DNA of 55,700 nucleotides, from positions 1-55,700 of the forward strand of contig NZ_CALIMY010000100.1 in NCBI RefSeq assembly GCF_938045205.1, in the 5' to 3' direction. Below are positions 42,516 through 51,045 of this stretch, piece by piece (the first letter of the stretch is position 1; every line of letters begins with the position of its first letter). Made by a program: the position numbers and the translations under genes. Source of the stretch: an uncultured Campylobacter sp. GTDB taxonomy: Bacteria > Campylobacterota > Campylobacteria > Campylobacterales > Campylobacteraceae. Under the pieces are notes generated by a model. The model was not told the DNA's origin and did not search any database. It saw only the letters and a list, made by a program, of their open reading frames with translations.

Positions 42516-44171
42516 CTAAACCTTCTTAAACTTTACGCTAAATTTGCTTCCGCGTCCTACTTTGCTACGTAGTGAAATTTGCGCGCCATGGATTTTTGCG
42601 ATTTGTGAGGCGATGGCTAGCCCGAGCCCCGCGCCACTATTTTGCTCGCGATTTCTGGAGCGCTCTATTTGATAGAGCTTGTCCCAAATTTTATTTTGCA
42701 AAGCAGGCTCAATGCCCTCTCCATCGTCGCTTATGCTAAGTTCGCACGCGTCTGCACTGACGCAAAGCTCTAAAACGACGCTGCTGCGCGTAAATTTTAA
42801 AGCATTGCTTAAAAAATTATTAATCAGCCTGATCAAAAGTAGCTCATCGCCGTTTACGTGCACGCCCTCGGCTATCTGCGAGCTAAAACTTAACCCTTTT
42901 TGTGCGCACAAAAGTTGAAAGTCTTGCGCGCACTCGTTTGCGATTCTGCTTAAGCTTACGGGTGCCAAACGCGCGCCGCGCTGCAAGCGGGCAAGCTCTA
43001 AAATTTGCTCTATTAGCGCCGAAATTTTACGCGCTTGATTGTTTATGACAGCGAAATTCTCCTTCGCCTCGCTCGCGTCTTGCTCATAGGCTAGGGCATA
43101 GTCGCTTTGAGCCAGTATGACGGCAGCGGGCGTACGTAGCTCATGCGAAAGGTCGGCGCTTAGCTGCCGCTCGCGCTCAAACGCGCTTTGCAGTGATGCT
43201 AGCATTTCATTAAACGTAGCTGCGAGCGCGCTTAGCTCATCCTTGCCTCGCGGTAGTTCTATTCGCCGCGTAAAATCGCCGCTAGCTCCGATCTCGCTAG
43301 CTGTACGCGACATAGTGCGCACGGGCTTAAACGCTCTTTTTATGATCGCGTAGCCGCCGTAGATGACGAGCACCACAAATAGCGGCGATAGGATAAGAGC
43401 GATCAGCATCACGCGCTTCATCGCAAGCTCAAACTCGCTAACTGCGATGACGCCGCGTATCCATGCACTGCGCCCTTTGATCTGCGCGTCGTAATAGAAA
43501 AACTCATCGTCGTCAAGCTCCACCTCGCGCGCGCCTTGAGGCGAGAGCGGCAGCGCGGGCTCGAAGCCTTTAGGCACAAACCCTGCGATCACGCCGCCTT
43601 GTCCGTCATGCTCGTAGAAAAATACACCGTCATCAAAGCTTTTAAATTTTCCCTCGCGCGCGGCTTTTTGCACTAAGCGGGCAAGCTTTTTTTGGCTGAC
43701 GGAGCTTCCTGATACTTCGTCTAAAATATAGCCGCAAATGCCGATAATAGCGCCTGCAAGCACCAAAATAAATACGCTGTAATAAAGCGTCACGCGTAGG
43801 CTGATAGGTAGCGCGCGCGAGATAAAATTCTCTTTAGCAGTTGAGAATGCAAGGACTAAGGCTTGAGTAAAATTTCTTATCGAGATTTTAGACGCGAAAT
43901 TTTGTTCTTGACTTTGCGCGAGAACGCTATTAGAATTTTGCGCTAGATCAGGCGTTGCGCTTGTAGCAGCAAAATTCGGCGCGGAATTTGATGCCAGATT
44001 TTGCGTGGAATTTTTCTTGCAGCTTTTCTTTAAACACGCAAAATTATGCGTAAAATTCTGTTTAAAATTTCGCACGAATTTTAATATGAAAAGCGCCGTA
44101 GCGGCAAAAATCTGCTTCGCAATCGCCGAAATTTTAATCCAAATCTTGCTATTTTGCCACGACATAGCCAA
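42516..44171 (-). CDS. Sensor histidine kinase with low-complexity N-terminal segment
   Basis: The 551-residue kinase has a first hydrophobic segment, then an Asn/Ser/Ala/Gln-rich stretch (about 30-95), a helix near 125-150, a short periplasmic sensor, a second helix (LILSPLFVVLVIYGGYAII), a HAMP region (RAFKPVRTMSRTASEI), a HisKA domain (LSHELRTP, His near 343) and a HATPase domain (N box FLSNALKFT, SDDGEGIEP, GAGLGLAIA). The signal is unknown. It overlaps the response regulator by 23 bases. The start is TTG at 44171 or ATG at 44165. The low-complexity stretch is encoded by RAATTY-rich DNA. Confidence 0.88.
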   Translation of the reverse strand: MAMSWQNSKIWIKISAIAKQIFAATALFILKFVRNFKQNFTHNFACLKKSCKKNSTQNLASNSAPNFAATSATPDLAQNSNSVLAQSQEQNFASKISIRNFTQALVLAFSTAKENFISRALPISLRVTLYYSVFILVLAGAIIGICGYILDEVSGSSVSQKKLARLVQKAAREGKFKSFDDGVFFYEHDGQGGVIAGFVPKGFEPALPLSPQGAREVELDDDEFFYYDAQIKGRSAWIRGVIAVSEFELAMKRVMLIALILSPLFVVLVIYGGYAIIKRAFKPVRTMSRTASEIGASGDFTRRIELPRGKDELSALAATFNEMLASLQSAFERERQLSADLSHELRTPAAVILAQSDYALAYEQDASEAKENFAVINNQARKISALIEQILELARLQRGARLAPVSLSRIANECAQDFQLLCAQKGLSFSSQIAEGVHVNGDELLLIRLINNFLSNALKFTRSSVVLELCVSADACELSISDDGEGIEPALQNKIWDKLYQIERSRNREQNSGAGLGLAIASQIAKIHGAQISLRSKVGRGSKFSVKFKKV

Positions 44172-44811
44172 GCCCTCGCTTCGTTTCTATTATATCGCCA
44201 TGCTCGCCTAGCTTTTTGCGGATATTTTTGATTAAAATATCGATAACATTTGAGCTTGTTTCGTCGCTAAAATCCCAAATGCTCTCGCCGATTTGTTCGC
44301 GGCTTAAAATCGCACCGCGATTTAGCATTAAAAGCTCTAAAATTCTATATTCCTTACCCGTTAGCTCCACTATCTCACCCGCGCAGACGACCGATTTTTT
44401 GCTTAGATTTAGGCGCACTTGCCCTATGATAATTTCGTTATCCGCAGTAGCGTTTTTACGCCTGATAATTGCGCGAAGTCGCGCCAAAAGCTCACGAAAA
44501 TCAAAGGGCTTAACCATATAATCGTCTGCGCCCAGATCAAGCCCTGCGATGATATCTTCTTTGGCGTCCCGCGCAGTTAAAAATAAAACCGGCGTTCCCA
44601 ATCTGCGCGCCCGCGCCACCTTCAAAAACTCAAAGCCGTCCATCACAGGCATCATCGCATCAAGCACGATAGCGTCATATTTTGCGACATCCAAAAACTC
44701 TAGCGCTTCCTTGCCGCAAAAGGCGCAATCTACGCTGTAGCCGTCCTTTTTCAGACATTTTGCGATGATTTGATTTAGATCTTTTTCATCCTCGACAAGT
44801 AAAATTTTCAA
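44149..44811 (-). CDS. OmpR/PhoB-family response regulator
   Basis: The 220-residue regulator has a receiver domain (acidic pair E7/D8, phospho-acceptor D51 in VLDAMMP, T79, K101 in VKPFDF) and a winged-helix DNA-binding domain (about 125-220, ending LGEHGDIIETKRGLGYVVAK). It is the partner of the overlapping kinase. A short spacer of 131 bases separates it from the membrane-protein gene upstream, which with the PepSY gene lies on the same strand. Confidence 0.93.
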   Translation of the reverse strand: MKILLVEDEKDLNQIIAKCLKKDGYSVDCAFCGKEALEFLDVAKYDAIVLDAMMPVMDGFEFLKVARARRLGTPVLFLTARDAKEDIIAGLDLGADDYMVKPFDFRELLARLRAIIRRKNATADNEIIIGQVRLNLSKKSVVCAGEIVELTGKEYRILELLMLNRGAILSREQIGESIWDFSDETSSNVIDILIKNIRKKLGEHGDIIETKRGLGYVVAK

Positions 44812-44942
44812 AGTGCTCCTTTAAAATTTTGCTAATTCTAATCCGCCATTTTAGCCAAAAACGTATAAATTTTGCGGCGCCTTGGATGTGTAAACCTGCT
44901 CGCTTTATGCACCACTAAATTTCAGTAGCGTTGGGAGCTGCG

Positions 44943-45572
44943 CTAATTCGCAGGCGCCTTTTGCCTAGCTCTAATCTCGCTTGCCTTTTTATCCGCTACG
45001 CTTCCTAACCGCCCTAAAAAATTTAGTGCGCCTGCTGCGATATTTAGCGCAAAAAGCCCAAATCCTACGCAGCCAAGCTTGAAATTTTGCTTAGCGATTT
45101 CGCGTTTGCAGTGGCTGCAAAGCACTGGCTTGCAAGAATTACAAACCTCCGCGCAGCTTGCTGCGCTGGCATAATCTCGTGCGCTTGCGAAATTACTTGT
45201 ATCAGAAAAATTTTGTGTATCGGCGAAATTTTGCTCGCTAGTGAAATTTCGTACACTTGATAAGTCTTGCGTCTGCAAAGAATTCCGCTCGTCCTTATAA
45301 TCTTTCGCATCCGCAGAAATTTTTTGATTTTCGCAACATTCCATGCTAGAAAAATCTTTAGAATTTTGCTCGCAGGGCGCGAGATTCCGCTCGCTTGTTT
45401 CGCTTGCTAAATTTGCCGAAAAATCCTGCGCATTTTCATCTAAATTTTTAGCCGCGTCTACATTTTGGGCGCCATAGTCAGCGTTTTCGTTTATGCTAAA
45501 ATCTCTAGCGTCCAAAGCCTCACTAGTTTGGGCGGAGTTATCTGCTCCACCCTTTAAGCTTTGATTTTTCAT
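44943..45572 (-). CDS. Low-complexity protein with Cys-pair motif and C-terminal membrane helix
   Basis: I do not recognise a family. The 209-residue protein is mostly Asn/Ser/Ala/Glu/Asp-rich, with a hexapeptide repeat (VRNFTS, EQNFAD, TQNFSD, TSNFAS, ARDYAS). It then has a Cys-rich segment (CNSCKPVLCSHCKREI, possibly metal-binding) and a hydrophobic helix (LGCVGFGLFALNIAAGALNFLG) before a basic tail. It lies 13 bases downstream of the PepSY gene on the same strand, so it is probably co-expressed. The repeats are encoded by RAATTY-rich DNA. Confidence 0.62.
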   Translation of the reverse strand: MKNQSLKGGADNSAQTSEALDARDFSINENADYGAQNVDAAKNLDENAQDFSANLASETSERNLAPCEQNSKDFSSMECCENQKISADAKDYKDERNSLQTQDLSSVRNFTSEQNFADTQNFSDTSNFASARDYASAASCAEVCNSCKPVLCSHCKREIAKQNFKLGCVGFGLFALNIAAGALNFLGRLGSVADKKASEIRARQKAPAN

Positions 45573-45585
45573 CTCACGCCTTTGC

Positions 45586-46089
45586 TTATTTTTGACGCTG
45601 CAAGATCTGCTCGCCCGTAGCAGCGTCGATTAGCACCTCTTTTTTGCTCATGCCCTGGCGCAGTTTCACTTCGTATGCAGGCTTACCGCCGTTGCTTTCT
45701 AAATCAACCTCGCGAAAATCCCAGCCGGTGTTTACGCTAAGTGCTTTGGCGCGAGCGTCTGTGGCACTGATTTTGACCTGCGAATAATCAATTTTACTAG
45801 GCTTTAGCTTCTTTTGCGTTTGAGTCTTTAAAATTTCGCCGCTTTGAGCGTCGATTTTGATCTCGTTTTCGCTACCTTCTTTATGCGACTCTATCTCATA
45901 GACGAGCCTTCCGTGCTCATCGTCGATTTCTACGCTTTTTATAGTCGCGTCACCAAAGTTTTGCTGTGCGATCCCTATCGCTTGATCGAATGAAACTTTA
46001 GCATCTTTTTCGCTAAAGTTTCCTGCGTTTAATGCGCCTACAAGGGCGAATGTAGCGGCGAGCGCGCCTAAAGCTTTAAGATTTTTCAT
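45586..46089 (-). CDS. Periplasmic PepSY-domain protein
   Basis: From the chosen ATG (AAAGGATTAAAG upstream) the protein has 167 residues: a signal peptide (MKNLKALGALAATFALVGALNA) and two PepSY domains, the first with VSFDQAIGIAQQNFGDATIKSVEIDDEHGRLVYEIE and ENEIKIDAQSGEILK, the second with ISATDARAKALS and KKEVLIDAATGEQI. PepSY proteins inhibit proteases or sense envelope conditions and are often encoded beside OmpR-type two-component systems, as here. The frame extends nine codons upstream without support. Confidence 0.85.
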   Translation of the reverse strand: MKNLKALGALAATFALVGALNAGNFSEKDAKVSFDQAIGIAQQNFGDATIKSVEIDDEHGRLVYEIESHKEGSENEIKIDAQSGEILKTQTQKKLKPSKIDYSQVKISATDARAKALSVNTGWDFREVDLESNGGKPAYEVKLRQGMSKKEVLIDAATGEQILQRQK

Positions 46090-46296
46090 CTTTAATCCTT
46101 TTGATTTTATTTCCAAATTTTATTTTGGATGGCGCAATTTTAAAATTCCAAGATGAAGCTAAGATGAATACGCGCGGAATTTTAAAATTTCACAAAAATT
46201 TTGCTGCGATTTGTGAGATACGAAGTGCGGAATTTCCGAGCATTTACCAAAACGCCGTAAAATTTCAACTTGAAATTTTATCTCAAGGAACGCTTC

Positions 46297-47913
46297 GTGC
46301 CTAGCTTTTTTAAAAATCCGTCGCAGCAGAAGCTTATTTTTCTAAGCTCGCTTGCTTTTGTGGCATTTTTTAACTTCTCGTTTTTTAAAAATATCATAAA
46401 CGCCTACGGAATCTCGGGGCTAAATTTTATCTATCTTGTCTGCGACGCGGTGGCTTTGATTGCTTTTTTGACGCTATTTTTTACGATTTTTAGCTCGCGT
46501 TATACAACCAAGCCGATTTTGATGATCTGCTTTTTTATTTCGTCGTTTACGGCGTATTTCATGGATAGCTATAACGTCGTAATCGATTCGGAGATGATCC
46601 GTAACGCAGCCCAGACGAACTTTGCCGAGTCGGCGGATCTTTTTAGCCCGAGACTAGCGATTTACGTGCTGGTGCTGGGCGTCTTACCCTGCGTGCTGAT
46701 TGCTCGCTCGCACGTTAGCTATCGTTCACTTAAATTTGAAATTTTAGCTAAGCTCAAAACAGCGGGCATTTGCATAATGATCATCGCGGCGCTGCTTTTT
46801 GGATTTAGCAAATACTACGCGTCATTTTTCAGAGAGCATAAAATTTTACGCAGCTACGCAAATCCCGGATATTGGATCTACAGCGGCGTTAAATTTATCG
46901 CAAAATCTAAAAAGCAGGGCTCGCAGCCTCTGATGCAAATCGCTACGGACGCGCATATCGATAAAAATTCCACAAGTCCAAAAAAACTCGTCGTCGTAGT
47001 CGTGGGCGAAGCGGCGAGAGCGGATAGATTTTCACTAAACGGCTACGAGCGAGATACTAATCCGCTACTAGCCAAAGAGCAGGGCGTCGTAAGCCTAAGC
47101 AATACCCATTCTTGCGGCACTTCGACGGCGCAAAGCGTGCCGTGCATGTTTTCGCTGCTAAATCGAGAGGAATTTAGCGTAGAAAAGGCTGCGGAGGAGC
47201 AAAACGTATTGGACGTACTAAGCCGCGCTGATGACATGGCGATTTTGTGGCGCGATAACAATTCCGATTCCAAAGGTGTGGCGCTGCGCGTAAAATATCA
47301 GGATTTTAAAATTCCGCAAAATAATCCGATCTGCGACGTAGAGTGCAGGGACGAGGGGATGCTCGCAGGGCTTGATAAATTTATCGCCGAAAACGCGGGC
47401 AAAGATGTATTAATCGTGCTGCATCAGATGGGCAATCACGGGCCTGCATATTTTAAGCGCTATAAGAAAGAATTTGAAAAATTTAGCCCCGTTTGCCGCG
47501 ATAACGAGCTTGAAAACTGCTCGCAGCAAGAAATTTCAAATGCCTACGATAACGCGATTTTATACACGGATTATTTTTTAAGCAAGGTTATAGATTTTTT
47601 AAAGCCGTATTCTAAGACGCATGAAACGGCGATGATCTATATGAGCGATCACGGCGAGAGCCTCGGCGAGGGCGGCGTTTATCTGCACGGTATGCCCTAT
47701 CTTTTCGCTCCCGAGGCGCAAAAGCATATCGGTGCGATAGTTTGGTTAGGTGAGGGAAAAATGCGCGAAAGATACGATCTAAGCGCGCTTAAATCGCATA
47801 AGGACGACGCTTTTTCGCACGATAATCTTTTTCACACGCTGCTTGGAATTTTTGAAGTAGATACCAAGGTGTATAACAAGGATTTGGATATTTTAAGCGG
47901 AGTGAAAAATTAG
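46297..47913 (+). CDS. eptA: Phosphoethanolamine transferase (EptA/EptC family)
   Basis: The 538-residue inner-membrane enzyme has about five N-terminal helices and a periplasmic sulfatase-like domain: GEAARADRFSLNGYERDTNP, the nucleophile Thr in SCGTSTAQSVPCMFS, and the metal ligands in MSDHGESLGEGG. It transfers phosphoethanolamine to lipid A or other envelope targets. The GTG at 46297 has AAGGA upstream and is preferred over a TTG at 46270. It diverges from the PepSY/two-component genes, which may regulate it; modification of lipid A with cationic groups is a common target of such systems. Confidence 0.88.
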   Translation: MPSFFKNPSQQKLIFLSSLAFVAFFNFSFFKNIINAYGISGLNFIYLVCDAVALIAFLTLFFTIFSSRYTTKPILMICFFISSFTAYFMDSYNVVIDSEMIRNAAQTNFAESADLFSPRLAIYVLVLGVLPCVLIARSHVSYRSLKFEILAKLKTAGICIMIIAALLFGFSKYYASFFREHKILRSYANPGYWIYSGVKFIAKSKKQGSQPLMQIATDAHIDKNSTSPKKLVVVVVGEAARADRFSLNGYERDTNPLLAKEQGVVSLSNTHSCGTSTAQSVPCMFSLLNREEFSVEKAAEEQNVLDVLSRADDMAILWRDNNSDSKGVALRVKYQDFKIPQNNPICDVECRDEGMLAGLDKFIAENAGKDVLIVLHQMGNHGPAYFKRYKKEFEKFSPVCRDNELENCSQQEISNAYDNAILYTDYFLSKVIDFLKPYSKTHETAMIYMSDHGESLGEGGVYLHGMPYLFAPEAQKHIGAIVWLGEGKMRERYDLSALKSHKDDAFSHDNLFHTLLGIFEVDTKVYNKDLDILSGVKN

Positions 47914-48117
47914 AATTTTGCGCTAAATTTCGTCGTAAATTGTGAGTGAAATTTTAGCAATAAAAAATTCTATTGGCAAAATTCTAATTTAAGCTTAGTT
48001 TTAAATTTACCTAAACTTGAGCAAAATCTGCTCCAAAAATTTTTTATGCAAAAGCTAACAAAGAGGCAAAGTGCTACAAAATCTCAATCTCTCATTTATC
48101 GTTGCAAGATATGAATT

Positions 48118-49023
48118 TTAAATTTCATTAGAAATTTTACGTGCAGTTTTGATAAATGCCTGCGTTAGATGGTTTAGACGTTTGCCTTTTTTGTATGCAA
48201 TTAGCAGCGTCCTGTCCAGCTCGTGCGCGCCCACGTCAAAGAGTTTTATCCTGCCCGCTTTGTCTTCCTTTATCATCTGCGGTATGCTAAAGCACGCTCC
48301 CACGCCGCTTGCGACGATAGCATTGGCGATATCGAAAGTCTCCGTGCGACACAGCACTTTCGGCGCAAATCCCGCAGCAGCAAAAAATGCATCTATCTGC
48401 TCGGCGCTTCTTAGGCTTTGATTAGGCAGGATGAATCTTTCCTCTTTCAAGCGCGAAATGTCAATTTTAGGAACAGATTCGTTTTTAAACTCAAGCGAGA
48501 GCGGATGGGTGAAGCTTAGAGCGACATAGGTTTTTTGCGTTAGAATTTTAACCCCGTCAAGCCCGCTCATATCGATGGGCAGTATCAGCATACCGACATC
48601 AAGATCACCTTGAAGTAGCATTTCGCGAATGCTAAGCGCAGAAGAAAACTGCGTGATTTGTAGATCCGAATCCTTAAATTTCTTGCAAAACATCGGCAGT
48701 AGCGACGGCAGTAGATTATAGCCGTTTTGCGAAAAACCGATGCGAATTTTATCATTTTTTACGCCGCTTATTTCAGAGATATCGTTTTTTAGGTCGTTTA
48801 TGGCGTCAAAAATGACTTTGGCTTTACTAGCATAAATTTTTCCCGCGTGCGTAAGCGAAATGGGATTACTCGTGCGGTTAAAAAGCTGCGCTCCAAGCTC
48901 ACGTTCCAGTGATAAAATGCTCTGTGATATCGACGGCTGCGGTATTTTAAGTGCCTCGGCAGCCTTAGTAAAGCTGCGGAATTCTGCTACTTTTAATACT
49001 AGCTCCATGCGATGCAAATTCAT
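48118..49023 (-). CDS. LysR-family transcription regulator
   Basis: The 301-residue regulator has an N-terminal winged helix-turn-helix (MNLHRMELVLKVAEFRSFTKAAEALKIPQPSISQSILSLERELGAQLFNRT) and a substrate-binding domain. It is divergent from mfrABE across a 141-base region, the classical arrangement for a LysR protein and its target, so control of the fumarate reductase by a C4-dicarboxylate is a fair guess. The effector is not readable from sequence. CATTTAGCCTCTCC on the plus strand shows a GGAGAGG site just before the start. Confidence 0.9.
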   Translation of the reverse strand: MNLHRMELVLKVAEFRSFTKAAEALKIPQPSISQSILSLERELGAQLFNRTSNPISLTHAGKIYASKAKVIFDAINDLKNDISEISGVKNDKIRIGFSQNGYNLLPSLLPMFCKKFKDSDLQITQFSSALSIREMLLQGDLDVGMLILPIDMSGLDGVKILTQKTYVALSFTHPLSLEFKNESVPKIDISRLKEERFILPNQSLRSAEQIDAFFAAAGFAPKVLCRTETFDIANAIVASGVGACFSIPQMIKEDKAGRIKLFDVGAHELDRTLLIAYKKGKRLNHLTQAFIKTARKISNEI

Positions 49024-49164
49024 TTAGCCTCTCCAATTGATAATTTAATTCTTATGAAATGATACACTAAATAATATTTGACTTATGTTAAAAATGAAAC
49101 TAAAATTACGCTTTTAGTTTAGAACTTTAAACTTAAGCTAAGAATTTCTCAAATGGAGAGGAAA
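49024..49164. promoter_or_regulatory. Divergent LysR/mfrA control region
   Basis: The 141-base A/T-rich region between the divergent LysR and mfrA starts should hold both promoters and the LysR operator. Several short dyads are seen (for example around GAAATGATACAC and AAACTTAAGCT), but I cannot assign the operator. Confidence 0.45.
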
Positions 49165-51045
49165 ATGAGTGAATCAAATTTCAACAGACGCGATTTCTTA
49201 AAATCGGCCTGTATCAGCGTCGGCGCGCTTAGCCTTAGCGGCTGCGTGGATACCGACAAAAGTAAAAGCGGAGGCGGCGGCAACGAAGGCGGCCTTCCTA
49301 GTGTGGACGTACTCGTTATCGGCTCGGGAGGCGCGGGTTTGCGTGCAGCCGTAGCGGTAAGAAAGAGTAATCCAAATCTCAGCGTAGTCGTTGCTACGAA
49401 GATGATGCCTTCGCGCAATGCCACCTGTATGGCGGAAGGCGGTATCAACGGCGTTACGAGCTTCGCAAACGGCGATTCATACAAGCTTCACGCCTACGAC
49501 ACCGTAAAGGGCGGTGCATATCTCGTAGATCAGGACGCCGCGATTAAATTTTGCGAGCTTGCGGGCCCTACGATTGCCGAGATGGATTACATCGGCACGC
49601 TGTTTTCCAGAAACGCTAGCGGCGGCGTGGACGGCAAAGAAAGCGGCGTCCCGGGCGGCGTAGCACAGCGCTTTATGGGCGGCGCGTCTAAAAAACGATG
49701 CAACTACTCCGCCGATAAGACGGGCCATATCTTGATGCACGCCTGTTTTGACGATGCGGTCAGCAACGGCGTTAAATTTTTAATCGATCACGAGCTGCTT
49801 GAGATCAGCGCACCTGACGGCAGATGCGAGGGCGTCGTGCTTCGAAATATCCAAACCGGCGATTTTTATCCAGTGCTTTGCAAAGCCTTGGTAATCGCTA
49901 CGGGCGGATATACGAGGATGTTTTACAACCGCACATCGGTACCTTATATCGCTACCGGCGACGGTATCGCGGCTGCACTGCGCGCGGGTCTTGGATTTAG
50001 CGATCCGGAGATGGTGCAGTTTCATCCGACCGGTATCAAAAGCGGCGGCGCGCTCATTACCGAAGCTGCGCGAGGCGAGGGCGGATATCTGCTCAATAAC
50101 AAAGGTGAGCGCTTTATGAAAAACTACCACGAAAAGATGGAGCTTGCGCCGCGCGATGTCGTAGCTCGCGCGATCGAAACCGAGATTCGTGAAGGCAGGG
50201 GCTACGGTGAGGGGCTAGGCGCATACGTGCTACTTGACGTAAGACATCTCGGAAAAGATAAAATTTTAAAAGCCCTTCCTAAGATCAGACACACCGCCAT
50301 TTTGTTTGAGGGTATTGATCTAATCGAGGAGCCGATTCCGATTCGTCCGACCGCACACTACTCTATGGGCGGCATCGAAGTGTCTAAATTTGACGATATG
50401 AGCACTAAAATTTCGGGGCTTTACACCGCGGGCGAAGCGTCTTGTATCTCGATCCACGGCGCAAATCGCTTGGGCGGAAATTCTTTGACCGACGCCGTCG
50501 TAACGGGCAAGCTCGCAGGACTCGGCGCAGCGGATTACGCTGCGAAGCAGGAGGGTTTCGGTGACGGCAAAAGAGCGAGCGAGCTGGCGCAAAAATGGCA
50601 GGCTAAATTTAAGCAGATCGCAAACGGCTCGGGCAAGGCAAACGAGATGTATGAGTTGCGCGAAGAGCTAGGCGCACAGCTTTGGGACAATATGGGCATC
50701 TTTAGAACAGGCGAAAAGCTCGATCTGCTTTCGCAAAATTTAGAGAGTATCAGAGCGCGCTACGACGAGCTGCACGTTGCTGATGTAAATCCGGTTATGA
50801 ATACCGCATTTACCGACTACGTCGAGCTTGGAAATTTGATCTTGCTTGCGCGCTGTGCGTGTTTGGCTGCGCAAAAGAGGCTGGAAAGCCGCGGCGCGCA
50901 TACCAGAGAGGACTATCCGAAGCGCGACGATAAAAATTTCTTAAAGCACAGTATCGTGACGATGAACGACGCAGGCGAGCTAAGCTTGGGCTACAAAGAG
51001 GTCGTCGTTACGGAATTCTCTCTTGACGGAAGGAAACCTCAATGA
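49165..51045 (+). CDS. mfrA: Methylmenaquinol:fumarate reductase flavoprotein subunit
   Basis: From the chosen ATG (GGAGAGG upstream) the protein has 626 residues: a Tat signal (NRRDFLKSA), FAD loop VIGSGGAGLRAAVAV, substrate-site motifs FHPTG and TEAARGEGG, RPTAHYSMGGIEV, and HGANRLGGNSL. It is the periplasmic SdhA-type subunit of the MfrABE enzyme, which reduces fumarate with methylmenaquinol. Unusually the signal ends in a lipobox-like LSGC (C27) followed by a Gly-rich linker, so a lipid anchor is possible. It overlaps mfrB by four bases. Confidence 0.93.
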   Translation: MSESNFNRRDFLKSACISVGALSLSGCVDTDKSKSGGGGNEGGLPSVDVLVIGSGGAGLRAAVAVRKSNPNLSVVVATKMMPSRNATCMAEGGINGVTSFANGDSYKLHAYDTVKGGAYLVDQDAAIKFCELAGPTIAEMDYIGTLFSRNASGGVDGKESGVPGGVAQRFMGGASKKRCNYSADKTGHILMHACFDDAVSNGVKFLIDHELLEISAPDGRCEGVVLRNIQTGDFYPVLCKALVIATGGYTRMFYNRTSVPYIATGDGIAAALRAGLGFSDPEMVQFHPTGIKSGGALITEAARGEGGYLLNNKGERFMKNYHEKMELAPRDVVARAIETEIREGRGYGEGLGAYVLLDVRHLGKDKILKALPKIRHTAILFEGIDLIEEPIPIRPTAHYSMGGIEVSKFDDMSTKISGLYTAGEASCISIHGANRLGGNSLTDAVVTGKLAGLGAADYAAKQEGFGDGKRASELAQKWQAKFKQIANGSGKANEMYELREELGAQLWDNMGIFRTGEKLDLLSQNLESIRARYDELHVADVNPVMNTAFTDYVELGNLILLARCACLAAQKRLESRGAHTREDYPKRDDKNFLKHSIVTMNDAGELSLGYKEVVVTEFSLDGRKPQ

